64,000 bases of DNA from Chitinophaga nivalis (GCF_025989125.1 NZ_JAPDNR010000001.1:3020301-3084300), one strand, 5' to 3'. Numbered from the stretch's first letter, positions 33,424-43,151 are shown. Numbers and translations: made by a program. Notes: generated from the letters alone by a model not told the origin.

Positions 33424-35844
33424 ATGAAGCCCATAGGACAAAACAGTAGGAAAAAGAGCACTCCTGTTGCTGCTGGTCTGCCAACACCAGTACCAGCGAT
33501 CTTTACCCTGCCATTAACGGCCTGCCTCAATAATACCAGCGCCGGCATCCTGGTTACCAGTGAAACGCATCAGTGTAGCTGGATCAACGGGGTGTTTGAA
33601 AAAAAAATAACGACTCCCTCGCCGGTTGGCCTCTCCCTGGCCGCCCTGATCAGGTATTTTATACCCCTGATCTCCGAACCGCAGGCCTTCGAAAAGAAAA
33701 TGAAGACGCTTACCCGCGATAAAAAACCTTATTTCGGCTGGCAGCTTCCTTTTACCAATGGTCAGATATGGGAAATCTCCTACCTGCCCGTTTTTGACGG
33801 CCCGCAGTTTAAAGGTAGTATCTGGCAGATTATTGATATCACCCGTAAACATAATGTACAGGCTGCCATCAGGAGAAATGAGGAGAAATTCAGGGTCATA
33901 CTCAACAACCTCAACGCCGCCATGTGCGAAACAGACGTAGCGGGCAATATCACCCGCGTATACGAAAGTTTTTGCCGCCTCTCCGGCTATGAGGAAAAAG
34001 AACTGATCGGAAAAAATATCACGGAGGTATTTGTGCCGGAAGAGAACCGCGACTTCGCCAGTAACCTGCGCAAACACCGGATCAACGATAACGTGCCCCT
34101 GGTATACGATATGGAAGTGGTACTGAAAGACGGTACCCGCCGCTGGGTGATGGCCAGTTCCGCGAATATTTTCGATCATAGCGGTAATATCATCGGGGGG
34201 GCCGGTATCCACATGGATATCACCCACCAGAAAAAACTGCAACAGGAACTGGAAGAGGCCCGCCGCCAGGCAGAAGAAGCCCGGCATGCCCAAAAGGATT
34301 TCCTGGCCAGCATGAGTCATGAAATCCGCACGCCGCTAAATGCCATTATTGGCATGGCACATCTCCTGGATGAAACCAACCTGGATGCACAGCAAAAAGA
34401 ATATGTCAGCATCCTGAAACATTCCTCTGGTATACTGCTGGGCATCGTCAGCGATATTCTGGATATTTCCAGAATAGAAGCGGGCGAATTCCAGGTAAAT
34501 CAGCGCGAATTTAATCTCCGCGAATTAATACAATCCCTGCGACATACCTTTGAGCTGAAACTGGGTCGCCGCCCTATCAAAATCACCGCGGAACTGGAAG
34601 CCAGCCTGAATACCTGGCTGATTGGCGATGATATGCTATTGAACCAAATACTACTCAATTTGTTAGGAAATGCAGAGAAGTTTACGGGAGAAGGAGAGAT
34701 AGCGGTGAAAGCCTCTCTGGAGAGCTGGCGCGAGGATAAAATCTGGATACGGTTCCGGGTATGTGATACTGGTATCGGCATCAAAAAAGATAAACTGGAA
34801 CTGATCTTCCGGAACTACAAACAAGCCGAAGGAGATATCCGGGAAAAATACGGCGGCACCGGATTGGGACTGGCTATCGCCAAACAGCTGGTGGAATTGC
34901 AGGGTGGTACGATCGGTGTGGAGGAAGCTGCCGGATTTAATACCTGCCTCTCTTTTAACCTGCCATTTATGGATAGCCGGAAACCGTTGTCTGCCACCGG
35001 CGGAAAACAAAGCCGGAAATTCAGGCAACACTCTTTCGAAGGCGCCAGGGTACTGGTGGTGGAAGACAATCCGATGAACCTCCGTTACATCATGAGCTTA
35101 CTGGAAAAATACAGGATCGACTATCAGCTGGCTACCAACGGCCCCGATGCAGTTTACTTCCTGGAATCCCGGCAATATGACCTCATCCTGATGGATATCC
35201 GCATTCCTGGCATGAACGGCCTGGAACTGGCCCAAAAGATCAGAGCAAATGAAGCCCAGCCCAATGTAGCCACCCCGGTGATTGCCACCACGGCAGTAGC
35301 CATGGAAAGTACCGCCAGCATGGCAAGAGCGGCCGGTATTACGGATATGCTTACCAAACCCTACACACCGGATCAACTGTTACAAGTATTTAATAAATAT
35401 CTCAACGAAGACGAAACTGAATTAATAATGGAAGAAGTGCAGAACCTAAGTGGTTATGAATTCAACAATGATCTGGACGTGCGCTATCTGACGGCGCTCT
35501 ATGAAAATAATATTTCCTATGCTGCAGACCTGTTTGAAATTTTTATCAGAACCATACGGGAAGAAGTCGCCAAGCTGAAAGTACTGGTAGAACGGCATGA
35601 CTGGGAACAAATGAAATTCCAGGTACACAAATTAAAGCCCAATTTCGCCATGGTCGGACTTACCTGGATCAGCGCCAAAATGCAGATCCTGGAAAACTAC
35701 CTGCGTACCCATCAGGAATATCATAACAATGAAATAGCCAGCCTCTTTAATGAAATCACGGTAGAAGTCACGAAGTTCTATCCTGTGGTGGAAGCTGAAT
35801 ATGGCAAGATGAGAGCGTTTGTAAATGAGGCAGGAGGAGATTAA
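33424..35844 (+). CDS. Hybrid sensor kinase: PAS - HisKA - ATPase - receiver - HPt
   Basis: An approximately 806-residue soluble phosphorelay kinase (start ATG 33424; an in-frame GTG at 33307 would extend it with unrelated sequence). A divergent PAS-like region is followed by a clear PAS domain (RNEEKFRVILNNLNAAMCET, then GGAGIHMDITHQKKLQQELE). The HisKA box is FLASMSHEIRTPLNAIIGMA, the ATPase N box LLNQILLNLLGNAEKF and the G2 box GGTGLGLAIAKQLVELQGG. The receiver has LVVEDNPMNLRY and the phospho-acceptor in LILMDIRIPGMNG. The C-terminal HPt has FQVHKLKPNFAMVGL with the phospho-His. A full relay thus sits in one chain, but no output domain is present, so a separate regulator must be used. No membrane helix is evident, which suggests cytoplasmic sensing. 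Confidence 0.92.
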   Translation: MKPIGQNSRKKSTPVAAGLPTPVPAIFTLPLTACLNNTSAGILVTSETHQCSWINGVFEKKITTPSPVGLSLAALIRYFIPLISEPQAFEKKMKTLTRDKKPYFGWQLPFTNGQIWEISYLPVFDGPQFKGSIWQIIDITRKHNVQAAIRRNEEKFRVILNNLNAAMCETDVAGNITRVYESFCRLSGYEEKELIGKNITEVFVPEENRDFASNLRKHRINDNVPLVYDMEVVLKDGTRRWVMASSANIFDHSGNIIGGAGIHMDITHQKKLQQELEEARRQAEEARHAQKDFLASMSHEIRTPLNAIIGMAHLLDETNLDAQQKEYVSILKHSSGILLGIVSDILDISRIEAGEFQVNQREFNLRELIQSLRHTFELKLGRRPIKITAELEASLNTWLIGDDMLLNQILLNLLGNAEKFTGEGEIAVKASLESWREDKIWIRFRVCDTGIGIKKDKLELIFRNYKQAEGDIREKYGGTGLGLAIAKQLVELQGGTIGVEEAAGFNTCLSFNLPFMDSRKPLSATGGKQSRKFRQHSFEGARVLVVEDNPMNLRYIMSLLEKYRIDYQLATNGPDAVYFLESRQYDLILMDIRIPGMNGLELAQKIRANEAQPNVATPVIATTAVAMESTASMARAAGITDMLTKPYTPDQLLQVFNKYLNEDETELIMEEVQNLSGYEFNNDLDVRYLTALYENNISYAADLFEIFIRTIREEVAKLKVLVERHDWEQMKFQVHKLKPNFAMVGLTWISAKMQILENYLRTHQEYHNNEIASLFNEITVEVTKFYPVVEAEYGKMRAFVNEAGGD

Positions 35845-36719
35845 AAAGCCTGCAACACGTCCCGGATATCATTGTAGTAATGTCCGCCAAATAACAGCAT
35901 ATGCACCAGCAGGGGATACAACTGGCAAATGCCGATCCGCTGCTGCCAACCCGTCGCCAGTGGCCATGCCTGCTGATACGCCTGGTAAAAACGATTGTCA
36001 AAGCCCCCAAAAAGCCGGGTCATCGCCAGGTCCATCTCCCGGTGACCGTAATATACTGCCGGATCAAAAACACAGGCCTTCCCATTCGGCCCTACCATAA
36101 AATTACCTGACCACAGATCGCCATGCAACAGTGCCGGCGGCTCCGCCGGAAACAACTGCGGCAGCTGCCGGCAAAGCCTTTCTACCTGCTGTACCAGCTG
36201 CTTGTCTGCCAGCTGCTGGTCATACGCCATCCTGATCAGCGGTAAGAGCCGGTTAAAGGCATAGAATACAGGCCAGCTGTTATAGGGAGTATTATATTGT
36301 TTTAAGGTACCCAGATAATTTGGACCGGGATAGCCGAAGTTTTTTTGGGTGACCCGGTGTTGCCGGCTCAGCGAAATCCCGAAATCTTCCCAGAAGTCAG
36401 GAATGGTGGCCCCTTTGGTCATAAATTGCATCACCAGAAAGGAATAGGAGCCTGCCTGGCCTAAAGCCAGGGGCTGTGGCAGTGTCAGCGCTTTCACGGA
36501 TCGGAGCATATTCAGACCCGCATATTCCTGGGTAAACATTTCCGGATAACGCTTGGCATCGTTGAGTTTTACGAAATAATAACCTTCGTTGGTGGCTATA
36601 CGAAAAGTTTCATTTATATCACCCCCATGTACACTTTTTGCCTCATTAATATGTATTTTCACCTTTAGTTGTTCGGAAAGCGCCGCACTCAGTTGTATTT
36701 GTAAATTTTCATCCATCAT
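35841..36719 (-). CDS. Fructosamine kinase family protein
   Basis: A 292-residue kinase-fold protein that phosphorylates ketosamine (glycated amine) groups to trigger their removal. It shows GDINETFRIATNEGYYFVKL with the ATP-binding Lys, FLVMQFMTKGATIPDFW, the catalytic loop LLHGDLWSGNFMVG and metal-binding Asp in VFDPAVYYGHREMDLAMTRL. Its stop overlaps the stop of the convergent hybrid kinase gene by four bases, so there is no room for a terminator between them. Two adjacent ATG codons (36719, 36716) are equally good starts. Confidence 0.93.
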   Translation of the reverse strand: MMDENLQIQLSAALSEQLKVKIHINEAKSVHGGDINETFRIATNEGYYFVKLNDAKRYPEMFTQEYAGLNMLRSVKALTLPQPLALGQAGSYSFLVMQFMTKGATIPDFWEDFGISLSRQHRVTQKNFGYPGPNYLGTLKQYNTPYNSWPVFYAFNRLLPLIRMAYDQQLADKQLVQQVERLCRQLPQLFPAEPPALLHGDLWSGNFMVGPNGKACVFDPAVYYGHREMDLAMTRLFGGFDNRFYQAYQQAWPLATGWQQRIGICQLYPLLVHMLLFGGHYYNDIRDVLQAF

Positions 36720-36734
36720 GTTCCGCCACTTAAT

Positions 36735-37823
36735 ATGGAAACAAAAGCCAAAATTAAAAAGAAAATTATCCGTATTGTACTAACACTTACGGCTATACTA
36801 TTGTTAAAAGGATTATTTGCCTGGAGCAATCAGTGCTGCGATTTCTACTTTCACAGGTGGTACGCATGGAGCAGTTGGACACTTAGACAAGTAACAGGTA
36901 TAGTACCATTTAGTGTTGGCGATGTAATATATACCGCTTGGGTTATTGCAGGAATAGTTTATTTGTTAAAACTATGTTATAACCTGATCCGGTTGGCATG
37001 GGAGCGCATATTACTGCTGATACTGAGCGGTATCAGTTTCCTGTCGGCCTGTTACCTGGCCTTCCTGGTACTATGGGGATTTAACTACGACCGCTACTCC
37101 ATTCCTTATGAAACCGGCGTGGTAAGTGGCGACTATAATACCCGCCAGCTGTATCAGCTGACGGATACCCTGCTGCAGCTGGTCAACAAGGAAAAGTATA
37201 ATACCGGTGATACCGTGGGCATTATGACGCCGGATACAACCGGTACCCCGCTTTTTAAGCAGGCCATAGCTGCTTATGCGGCCGCCGCAGAGAAATGGCC
37301 GGCACTCCGGTACAAAGCCCCCTGCGTGAAACCCTCCCTTTTCGGAGAATGGATGAACTATGCAGGTACTACCGGTTATCTCAACCCTTTTACCAACGAA
37401 GCACAGGTAAATACAACGGTGCCGGCAGTACTGCAGCCCTTTATCACCTGTCATGAAATAGCCCATCAGCTGGGGTATGCCCCGGAGGAAGATGCCAATT
37501 TCATTGGTTACCTGGCTGCTACCAGCATTGCGGATAGCCGTTTCCGTTATTCCGCCCATTTTGACATGTTCCTCTATAGTGTGCGGCAGCTCGGCTATCA
37601 GGACAGTACCCTCGCCAAAACATTGTGGAAGAGGACCTTACCGGGCGTAAAAGCGGATCACAAAGCCATGATCGACTTCTATGAACGATATACCAGCAAG
37701 GCAGATAAGTATTTTACCCTGTTCTATGACAGCTACCTGAAAGCCAATAAACAGGAAAAGGGAATTCGCAGCTACAGTGAAGTAACCGGTTGGCTGGTAG
37801 CATATTTTAAGATCAAACCGTAA
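36735..37823 (+). CDS. DUF3810 membrane protein with zinc-protease-like motif
   Basis: A 362-residue protein with three N-terminal membrane helices (about 10-28, 58-78 and 92-115), followed by a large domain. It contains PSLFGEWMNYAGTTGYLNPF, TVPAVLQPFITCHEIAHQLG and YAPEEDANFIGYLAATSI. The HEIAH plus downstream Glu fit a zincin-type metallopeptidase site. Family members are uncharacterised Bacteroidota membrane proteins. The motif is intact, so proteolysis is plausible but unproven. It diverges from the fructosamine kinase gene 15 bases away. Confidence 0.85.
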   Translation: METKAKIKKKIIRIVLTLTAILLLKGLFAWSNQCCDFYFHRWYAWSSWTLRQVTGIVPFSVGDVIYTAWVIAGIVYLLKLCYNLIRLAWERILLLILSGISFLSACYLAFLVLWGFNYDRYSIPYETGVVSGDYNTRQLYQLTDTLLQLVNKEKYNTGDTVGIMTPDTTGTPLFKQAIAAYAAAAEKWPALRYKAPCVKPSLFGEWMNYAGTTGYLNPFTNEAQVNTTVPAVLQPFITCHEIAHQLGYAPEEDANFIGYLAATSIADSRFRYSAHFDMFLYSVRQLGYQDSTLAKTLWKRTLPGVKADHKAMIDFYERYTSKADKYFTLFYDSYLKANKQEKGIRSYSEVTGWLVAYFKIKP

Positions 37824-37834
37824 GGAATCGGCGG

Positions 37835-38782
37835 CTAGTTCATCATCAGTACATTGACGCTACGCTGCAGGATGTTAAACGCAATTTCGGCCATCAGGTT
37901 TTCGCGGTCGAGGGTAGGATTTACTTCCGTGATCTCAAAACAGCAGATTTTCCGGTGTTGCATGAATTTGGCCACCAGATCTTCTGCTTCCCGCTCCCGC
38001 AGACCATTGCTTACCGGGGTACCGGTACCTCTTGAAATGGAGGCATCCAGGCTGTCCACGTCGAAAGACACATAGATATACTCACACTCGCTGAGATAGC
38101 GGAATACAGAACGGGAGATGTTTTCAGGTCCTTTCCGGCGTACTTCGCTGGTGGTAATTACCTTCATCCCATATTGTTTGATCAGGTAATCTTCTTCTTT
38201 CTCATAATCCCGCAGGGAGATGAATACAATGTCCTCCGGTAATACCTTGGGGGCTATTTTACCGATCTGTTTCAGGGCATTCCACGTTTTAGCTGTGTTT
38301 TCATCTACTTCATGTACCTTACAATCCAGGTTATCTTCTGCAATAGCGGTAGCCAGCGGCATACCATGCATATTGCCGGAAGGCGTGGTGTAAGGGGTAT
38401 GCAGGTCCGCATGGGCATCTATCCAGATAACACCCAGCCTGGACTTGGGATGTGCCATTTTCAGCCCGGCAATAGTGGCGCCGGCAGTGCTATGGTCGCC
38501 GGAAAGCAATACCGGGAACCAGTTTGCCTTAACGGTTTCGCATACACTCTTGCTGATGCGCTCATACATGCTGTAGGTCCCTTTAATTCTTTTGGCATAA
38601 GGGGATTCAATGGGTTCAAACAGGAGCTTGTTTTCTGTTTCAATGGATTCTGTAGGAAAATGTACAAAAAAGTTGCTCATGAAGTCCAGCGCGGCAATTT
38701 TTATCGCATCCACACCTAAACTGGCACCCCGGGTACCCGCACCTATTTCCGATTTAACTTCTATTATTTTGATATTCTTCAT
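37835..38782 (-). CDS. rocF: Arginase/agmatinase superfamily enzyme
   Basis: A 315-residue ureohydrolase. The manganese ligands are in SGDHSTAGATIAG, GVIWIDAHADLHTPYTTPSG and YVSFDVDSLDAS, and the substrate loop is GNMHGMPLA. The signature and length (about 300) fit arginase, which makes ornithine and urea from arginine. Formimidoylglutamase or guanidino-acid hydrolases are possible alternatives. No urease or ornithine gene is adjacent. It is convergent with the DUF3810 gene. Confidence 0.88.
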   Translation of the reverse strand: MKNIKIIEVKSEIGAGTRGASLGVDAIKIAALDFMSNFFVHFPTESIETENKLLFEPIESPYAKRIKGTYSMYERISKSVCETVKANWFPVLLSGDHSTAGATIAGLKMAHPKSRLGVIWIDAHADLHTPYTTPSGNMHGMPLATAIAEDNLDCKVHEVDENTAKTWNALKQIGKIAPKVLPEDIVFISLRDYEKEEDYLIKQYGMKVITTSEVRRKGPENISRSVFRYLSECEYIYVSFDVDSLDASISRGTGTPVSNGLREREAEDLVAKFMQHRKICCFEITEVNPTLDRENLMAEIAFNILQRSVNVLMMN

Positions 38783-39019
38783 AAATACATCATTATAGGC
38801 AAGCTACAGGAATTTATGCGAACGCCCAAAGCAGTAAATCTTATAATGGTAAAAGAGGCGGGGGGAATATATGAACCAAATCCAATACAGTAGCGTTATT
38901 GTAGCATTTCATTCAAAAAATAGTTAATTCTGCTTGAGAATGTTGAATTTTAAGCAGGTCATTTTTTTACCTGCTGATTTATAAATAATTTGGGCTATCA
39001 CTATATTAAAAATATAACC

Positions 39020-40159
39020 ATGGATTATCAACTTACAGAAGAGCATCTGATGATACAAAAGGCAGCCCGTGATTTTGCTGTTAACGAATTATTACCAGGT
39101 GTAATAGAAAGGGACGAACACCAGAAATTTCCGGCAGAACAGATTAAGAAGCTGGGAGAACTGGGATTCCTGGGGATGATGGTAAGCCCGAAATACGGTG
39201 GGGCAGGCCTGGATACGATCTCTTATGTGTTGGCTATGGAAGAAATCTCAAAAATTGATGCTTCTGCTTCCGTGGTAATGAGTGTAAACAACTCCCTGGT
39301 TTGCTGGGGCCTGGAAACATTTGGTACAGAAGAGCAGAAACAAAAATACCTGGTGCCGCTGGCATCCGGACAAATCATCGGCGCTTTCCTGTTGAGTGAG
39401 CCGGAAGCCGGATCTGATGCTACTTCGCAGCGTACCCTCTCCGAAGATAAAGGAGATCACTACCTGGTAAACGGTACCAAAAACTGGATTACCAATGGTA
39501 ACACCGCCAGTGTATACCTGGTGATTACCCAAACCCACCCGGAAAAAGGCAGTAAAGGTATCAATGCCCTCATCATAGAAAAAAATACCCCTGGTATTAC
39601 CGTGGGGGCGAAAGAAAATAAACTGGGTATCCGTGGTAGTGACACCCACAGTATTATGTTCCAGGATGTAAAAGTGCCAAAGGAAAACCGGATCGGAGAA
39701 GATGGCTTCGGGTTTAAATTTGCCATGAAAACCCTCGCCGGCGGCCGTATTGGTATCGCTTCTCAGGCACTGGGTATTGCTAGTGGCGCTTACGAACTGG
39801 CCCTGAAATACTCCAAGGAAAGAAAAGCATTCGGAAAAGAAATATGCCAGCACCAGGCGATCCAGTTTAAATTGGCAGATATGGCTACCCGCATTGAGGC
39901 TTCCCGCCTGTTGTGCCTGAAAGCCGCCTGGGAAAAGGATCAACACCTCGATTATACGCTGAGTGGTTCCATGGCCAAGGTATTTGCGTCTGAAACAGCC
40001 ATGTGGGTAACTACAGAAGCTGTGCAGGTACACGGTGGCTATGGCTTTGTAAAAGAATATCATGTGGAACGCCTGATGCGCGATGCCAAAATCACGCAGA
40101 TCTATGAAGGTACTTCCGAAGTACAACGGATCGTGATCAGCAGGTCTATATTGTCGTAA
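39020..40159 (+). CDS. Acyl-CoA dehydrogenase (short-chain type)
   Basis: A 379-residue FAD enzyme that oxidises acyl-CoA to trans-2-enoyl-CoA. The N-terminal helical domain begins MDYQLTEEHLMIQKAARDFA. The middle carries LLSEPEAGSDATSQRT and GTKNWITNGNTASVYLVIT. The C-terminal helical domain contains FGKEICQHQAIQFKLADMAT and the tail VERLMRDAKITQIYEGTSEV, with the catalytic Glu in YEGTSE. The start at 39020 is preferred to an in-frame TTG 30 bases upstream. Its partners in beta-oxidation (electron-transfer flavoprotein) are not adjacent. The 237 bases between arginase and this start show no gene. Confidence 0.96.
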   Translation: MDYQLTEEHLMIQKAARDFAVNELLPGVIERDEHQKFPAEQIKKLGELGFLGMMVSPKYGGAGLDTISYVLAMEEISKIDASASVVMSVNNSLVCWGLETFGTEEQKQKYLVPLASGQIIGAFLLSEPEAGSDATSQRTLSEDKGDHYLVNGTKNWITNGNTASVYLVITQTHPEKGSKGINALIIEKNTPGITVGAKENKLGIRGSDTHSIMFQDVKVPKENRIGEDGFGFKFAMKTLAGGRIGIASQALGIASGAYELALKYSKERKAFGKEICQHQAIQFKLADMATRIEASRLLCLKAAWEKDQHLDYTLSGSMAKVFASETAMWVTTEAVQVHGGYGFVKEYHVERLMRDAKITQIYEGTSEVQRIVISRSILS

Positions 40160-40243
40160 CAGGAGAATCACCCATGAAGCATTACTGAGCCGGCTCCTGC
40201 GGGAAGGCGGATCAGTAATGCTTCATTCGTAATACCAATTCTC

Positions 40244-40251
40244 TATCTTTG
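40244..40251 (+). promoter_or_regulatory. -7 promoter box directly before the YggS-family gene
   Basis: TATCTTTG matches the Bacteroidota TAnnTTTG box exactly. It ends four bases before the ATG at 40256, so the transcript would start at or just inside the coding region. No clear -33 box is seen. Confidence 0.5.
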
Positions 40252-40255
40252 CTGC

Positions 40256-40945
40256 ATGTCTATAAATCTTACCGCATACCAGGAAGTCCTGGCGCAGTTG
40301 TTACCTTACCAGGCAAAGCTGGTAGCCGTCTCCAAAACGAAACCGGTAGCCGATCTGGAGGCTTTTTATGCCGCCGGCCAACGCATCTTCGGCGAAAACT
40401 ATGTGCAGGAACTTACAGAGAAACAAGCCGTTTTACCGGCAGATATTGAATGGCATTTTATCGGCCACCTGCAATCCAATAAAGTAAAATACATCGCACC
40501 TTTTGTTCATACCATTCATGCAGTGGACAGCCTGAAATTACTGCAGGAAATAAATAAACAGGCTGTGAAAAACCAGCGTGTTATCAACTGTCTGCTACAG
40601 GTACATGTGGCGGCAGAAGAAACCAAGTTTGGCATGGATGAGCAGGAAGTACAGCAACTGCTGCAAACCTGGCAAACTACCCCTGCTGCCTTTTCCGGTA
40701 TACGTATCACCGGCATGATGGGAATGGCCACCAATACAACCGACGAAACCCAGATCCGCAAAGAGTTCCACCAGCTCCGGCAATTATTCGGGTCTGTTAA
40801 AAACCAATTTTTTAACAACGAACCGTACTTTCATGAATTGTCCATCGGCATGAGTGCCGACTACACCATTGCGCTGCAGGAAGGCAGCACCATGGTACGT
40901 ATTGGCAGCCTGCTGTTTGGAGAAAGGAACTATTCACAAAACTAG
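40256..40945 (+). CDS. yggS: YggS family pyridoxal-phosphate-binding protein
   Basis: A 229-residue PLP-homeostasis protein. The PLP Lys is in KLVAVSKTKPVADLEAFY, followed by GENYVQELTEKQ, IEWHFIGHLQSNKVKYIAPF, VAAEETKFGMDEQEVQQLL and LSIGMSADYTIALQEGSTMV, ending MVRIGSLLFGERNY. The length and all family motifs are normal. The next gene starts five bases after its stop. Confidence 0.95.
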   Translation: MSINLTAYQEVLAQLLPYQAKLVAVSKTKPVADLEAFYAAGQRIFGENYVQELTEKQAVLPADIEWHFIGHLQSNKVKYIAPFVHTIHAVDSLKLLQEINKQAVKNQRVINCLLQVHVAAEETKFGMDEQEVQQLLQTWQTTPAAFSGIRITGMMGMATNTTDETQIRKEFHQLRQLFGSVKNQFFNNEPYFHELSIGMSADYTIALQEGSTMVRIGSLLFGERNYSQN

Positions 40946-40949
40946 ACGA

Positions 40950-42194
40950 ATGAAAAAATTCTGGATCTCTTGCCTGGCCGGTATCGGCCTGATGACTGCC
41001 TGGCAGACAGGCAGCGCACATGACCTGTCCAATGGGGTATGGCAGGCAAAACTGCATCGTAAAGACGGGGCAGACATTGTTTTTAATTTTGAAGTGAAAG
41101 ATAAAGCCGGTAAAAAAGTGTTGTATGTATTAAATGCAACAGACAAGTTACTGGTAGATGAGGTACGGATAGCGGGTGATTCTCTTTTTATTAAGATGCC
41201 TTTTTTTGATTCCGAATTCAAGGCCGCTTTTGTATCCGCAGGCGAGGTAACCGGTGAATGGATCCGGCACCTGGCAGATAAAGATGTCAGCATTCCTTTT
41301 TCTGCGCGGGCCAATACACCGGAAAGATTTCCGGTGAAAGCACAGCCCTCCGGCAATGTAACCGGCCGCTGGGAGAGCCGGTTTTCAGATGCTACCGGTA
41401 AAAGTTCCGATAACCTGATCGGCGAATTCAAACAAACCGGTCATACTGTACACGGTACCTTTCTCAGCCCTACCGGCGATTACCGTTTCCTGGATGGGGT
41501 AGTAGACGGAGATACCTTAAAACTCTCCACCTTCGACGGTTCTCACGCCTATTTGTTCACCGCGCTGGTAAAAGGCGATAGCATCACTGCCGGTCGTTTT
41601 TATGCCGGTATCGGAGATCATGTGGAAGATTGGGTAGCCGCAAAAAACAATGCCGCAAAATTACCGGATGAAAGAACCCTGGCTACGGTGAAGCCCGGAC
41701 AAGAACAACTCGACTTCACTTTCCCGGATATGAACGGAAAAAAGGTGAGCATCAAAGATGCCCGCTTCAAAAACAAAGTAGTAGTCATTACGCTCATGGG
41801 TTCCTGGTGCCCCAACTGTATGGATGAAACAGGCTTCCTGAGCGATTGGTACAAAAAGAATAAAAACCGGGGTGTGGAAGTTATCGGGCTGGCTTACGAA
41901 CGTACGCCTGATTTCGAAAAATCCAGACAGAGCCTGCAGGGATTTCTGCGCCGTTTTAATGTACAGTATCCTGTGCTGATTACCGGTGTAACGCCCGGCG
42001 ATCCGCAGAAAGGTGAAAAAACATTGCCACAGCTGACGGGTATCAAGGGTTTCCCCACTACCATCTTCATTGATAAAAAAGGCAAAGTGAAAGAAGTACA
42101 TACCGGCTTTTCCGGACCAGGAACCGGTGAACATTATGCACAGTTCCAATCTGATTTTAACCGGTTGATTACAACGTTGCTGGAAGAAAAATAA
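40950..42194 (+). CDS. Exported thioredoxin-like (TlpA/AhpC-type) protein
   Basis: A 414-residue exported protein. The signal peptide (MKKFWISCLAGIGLMTAWQT) is followed by an N-terminal beta-rich domain (about 25-250; HDLSNGVWQAKLHRKDGADI, NVTGRWESRFSDATGKSSDN). The thioredoxin-fold domain begins DFTFPDMNGKKVSIKDARF and has the redox motif in VITLMGSWCPNCMDETGFL, a WCxxC site. The cis-Pro segment is GIKGFPTTIFIDKKGKV. It probably handles thiol-disulfide chemistry in the periplasm. The start at 40950, five bases after the yggS stop, gives the signal peptide. Confidence 0.88.
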   Translation: MKKFWISCLAGIGLMTAWQTGSAHDLSNGVWQAKLHRKDGADIVFNFEVKDKAGKKVLYVLNATDKLLVDEVRIAGDSLFIKMPFFDSEFKAAFVSAGEVTGEWIRHLADKDVSIPFSARANTPERFPVKAQPSGNVTGRWESRFSDATGKSSDNLIGEFKQTGHTVHGTFLSPTGDYRFLDGVVDGDTLKLSTFDGSHAYLFTALVKGDSITAGRFYAGIGDHVEDWVAAKNNAAKLPDERTLATVKPGQEQLDFTFPDMNGKKVSIKDARFKNKVVVITLMGSWCPNCMDETGFLSDWYKKNKNRGVEVIGLAYERTPDFEKSRQSLQGFLRRFNVQYPVLITGVTPGDPQKGEKTLPQLTGIKGFPTTIFIDKKGKVKEVHTGFSGPGTGEHYAQFQSDFNRLITTLLEEK

Positions 42195-42277
42195 GTGTCA
42201 TCATCAATGGTAACGATCACCGCAAATTCGTACACATAGGAATTGTTTTAATATTTAAAAAAGCAATAAATTTTCCG

Positions 42278-42322
42278 CAGGCCCTTACTGGAAGCGATTC
42301 TTCAGTGAGGGCCTGACTTTTT
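42278..42322 (+). terminator. Terminator of the yggS-thioredoxin transcript
   Basis: A 13-bp stem with one G-U pair (CAGGCCCTTACTG / CAGTGAGGGCCTG) is followed by ACTTTTT. The stretch from here to 42759 (about 440 bases) has no gene I can support: the leftward frame at 42302-42490 lacks any recognisable feature. Confidence 0.82.
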
Positions 42323-42759
42323 AAATAAATTTATTTTTTCATCTCTTTCAAAAAGTTTTGAAAAACTGGAGAACTTAACTATTTTACTGCTCCGTTTGAC
42401 TTTATGAATTCCATTATCTAACACGCTTACCTTATCCACCTGCCGGAACAATGTTGTGCCTAATGTTGTTCCGGACAGTTTCTCTCCCACTTATGATGAC
42501 GTAACACCTCCCATATACTTACTTCACTAAAACGACCCTATAAGTAACAGGCATTGGTATTTCAATTTTTGGAGCAGTAACTCCGGTTGATCCCCAGACA
42601 GCTATTTTATCAATGCTATTAAAGTCTTTAAGAGAATAACTCAGCCTATGTATCACTATCGGGGCCATTCCTGGCCTGATATTTGAAAAATCGGCTAACA
42701 GATGTACAGGTGAACAACGCCTGCTTTTCATTTGTTTAACCATAAAAAATCTAGTGATT

Positions 42760-43062
42760 ATGTCTACTACCAAATTTTTAGCTGGTGCCCTTGCAGGAAT
42801 AACTACAGGTCTGGTGATCGGAGTTTTAGTAGCACCGGATAGTGGCAATGCAACCCGTAAAAAAATTAAGAACAAAGCAGATGGCTGGCGCAAAAAAGTG
42901 AATGGGTTATTGGGGAAAGGTACAGATGAATTGTCTGATCTGAGAGATGTATTTGAACACGAAATATCAGGTTTGGAAGATGATGTGCGGGAAAGAGTAC
43001 TCAAGCTGATTAATAAAAGTCAGGGTACGTACGATCGGTTTAAACAGGAAGTACTTTCATAA
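42760..43062 (+). CDS. YtxH domain protein
   Basis: A 100-residue small membrane-associated protein. A glycine-rich membrane helix (FLAGALAGITTGLVIGVLVA) is followed by PDSGNATRKKIKNKA and a long amphipathic helix (DELSDLRDVFEHEISGLEDD). This is the YtxH layout, found in general-stress proteins. A GTG six bases earlier is an alternative start. A strong hairpin follows the gene. Confidence 0.87.
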   Translation: MSTTKFLAGALAGITTGLVIGVLVAPDSGNATRKKIKNKADGWRKKVNGLLGKGTDELSDLRDVFEHEISGLEDDVRERVLKLINKSQGTYDRFKQEVLS

Positions 43063-43081
43063 AACAGTGAACAGCTGTATA

Positions 43082-43135
43082 AAAAAATACGCATGGTGTA
43101 TAGCAATAAGCGCTCTTACACCATGCGTATTTTTT
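43082..43135. terminator. Bidirectional terminator between the YtxH and SRPBCC genes
   Basis: A perfect 19-bp stem (AAAAAATACGCATGGTGTA / TACACCATGCGTATTTTTT) with a 16-nt loop lies between convergent genes. Confidence 0.92.
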
Positions 43136-43151
43136 GTTGCCGGCATGCCGG

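Noticed and set aside
42302..42490. Leftward 62-aa frame in the gap before the YtxH gene
   Set aside because: It is antisense to a terminator, has no motif and no start signal.
42519..43004. Leftward 161-aa reading frame overlapping the YtxH gene
   Set aside because: The rightward YtxH protein has a clear membrane helix and family pattern; the leftward frame has no recognisable content and lies mostly antisense to it.
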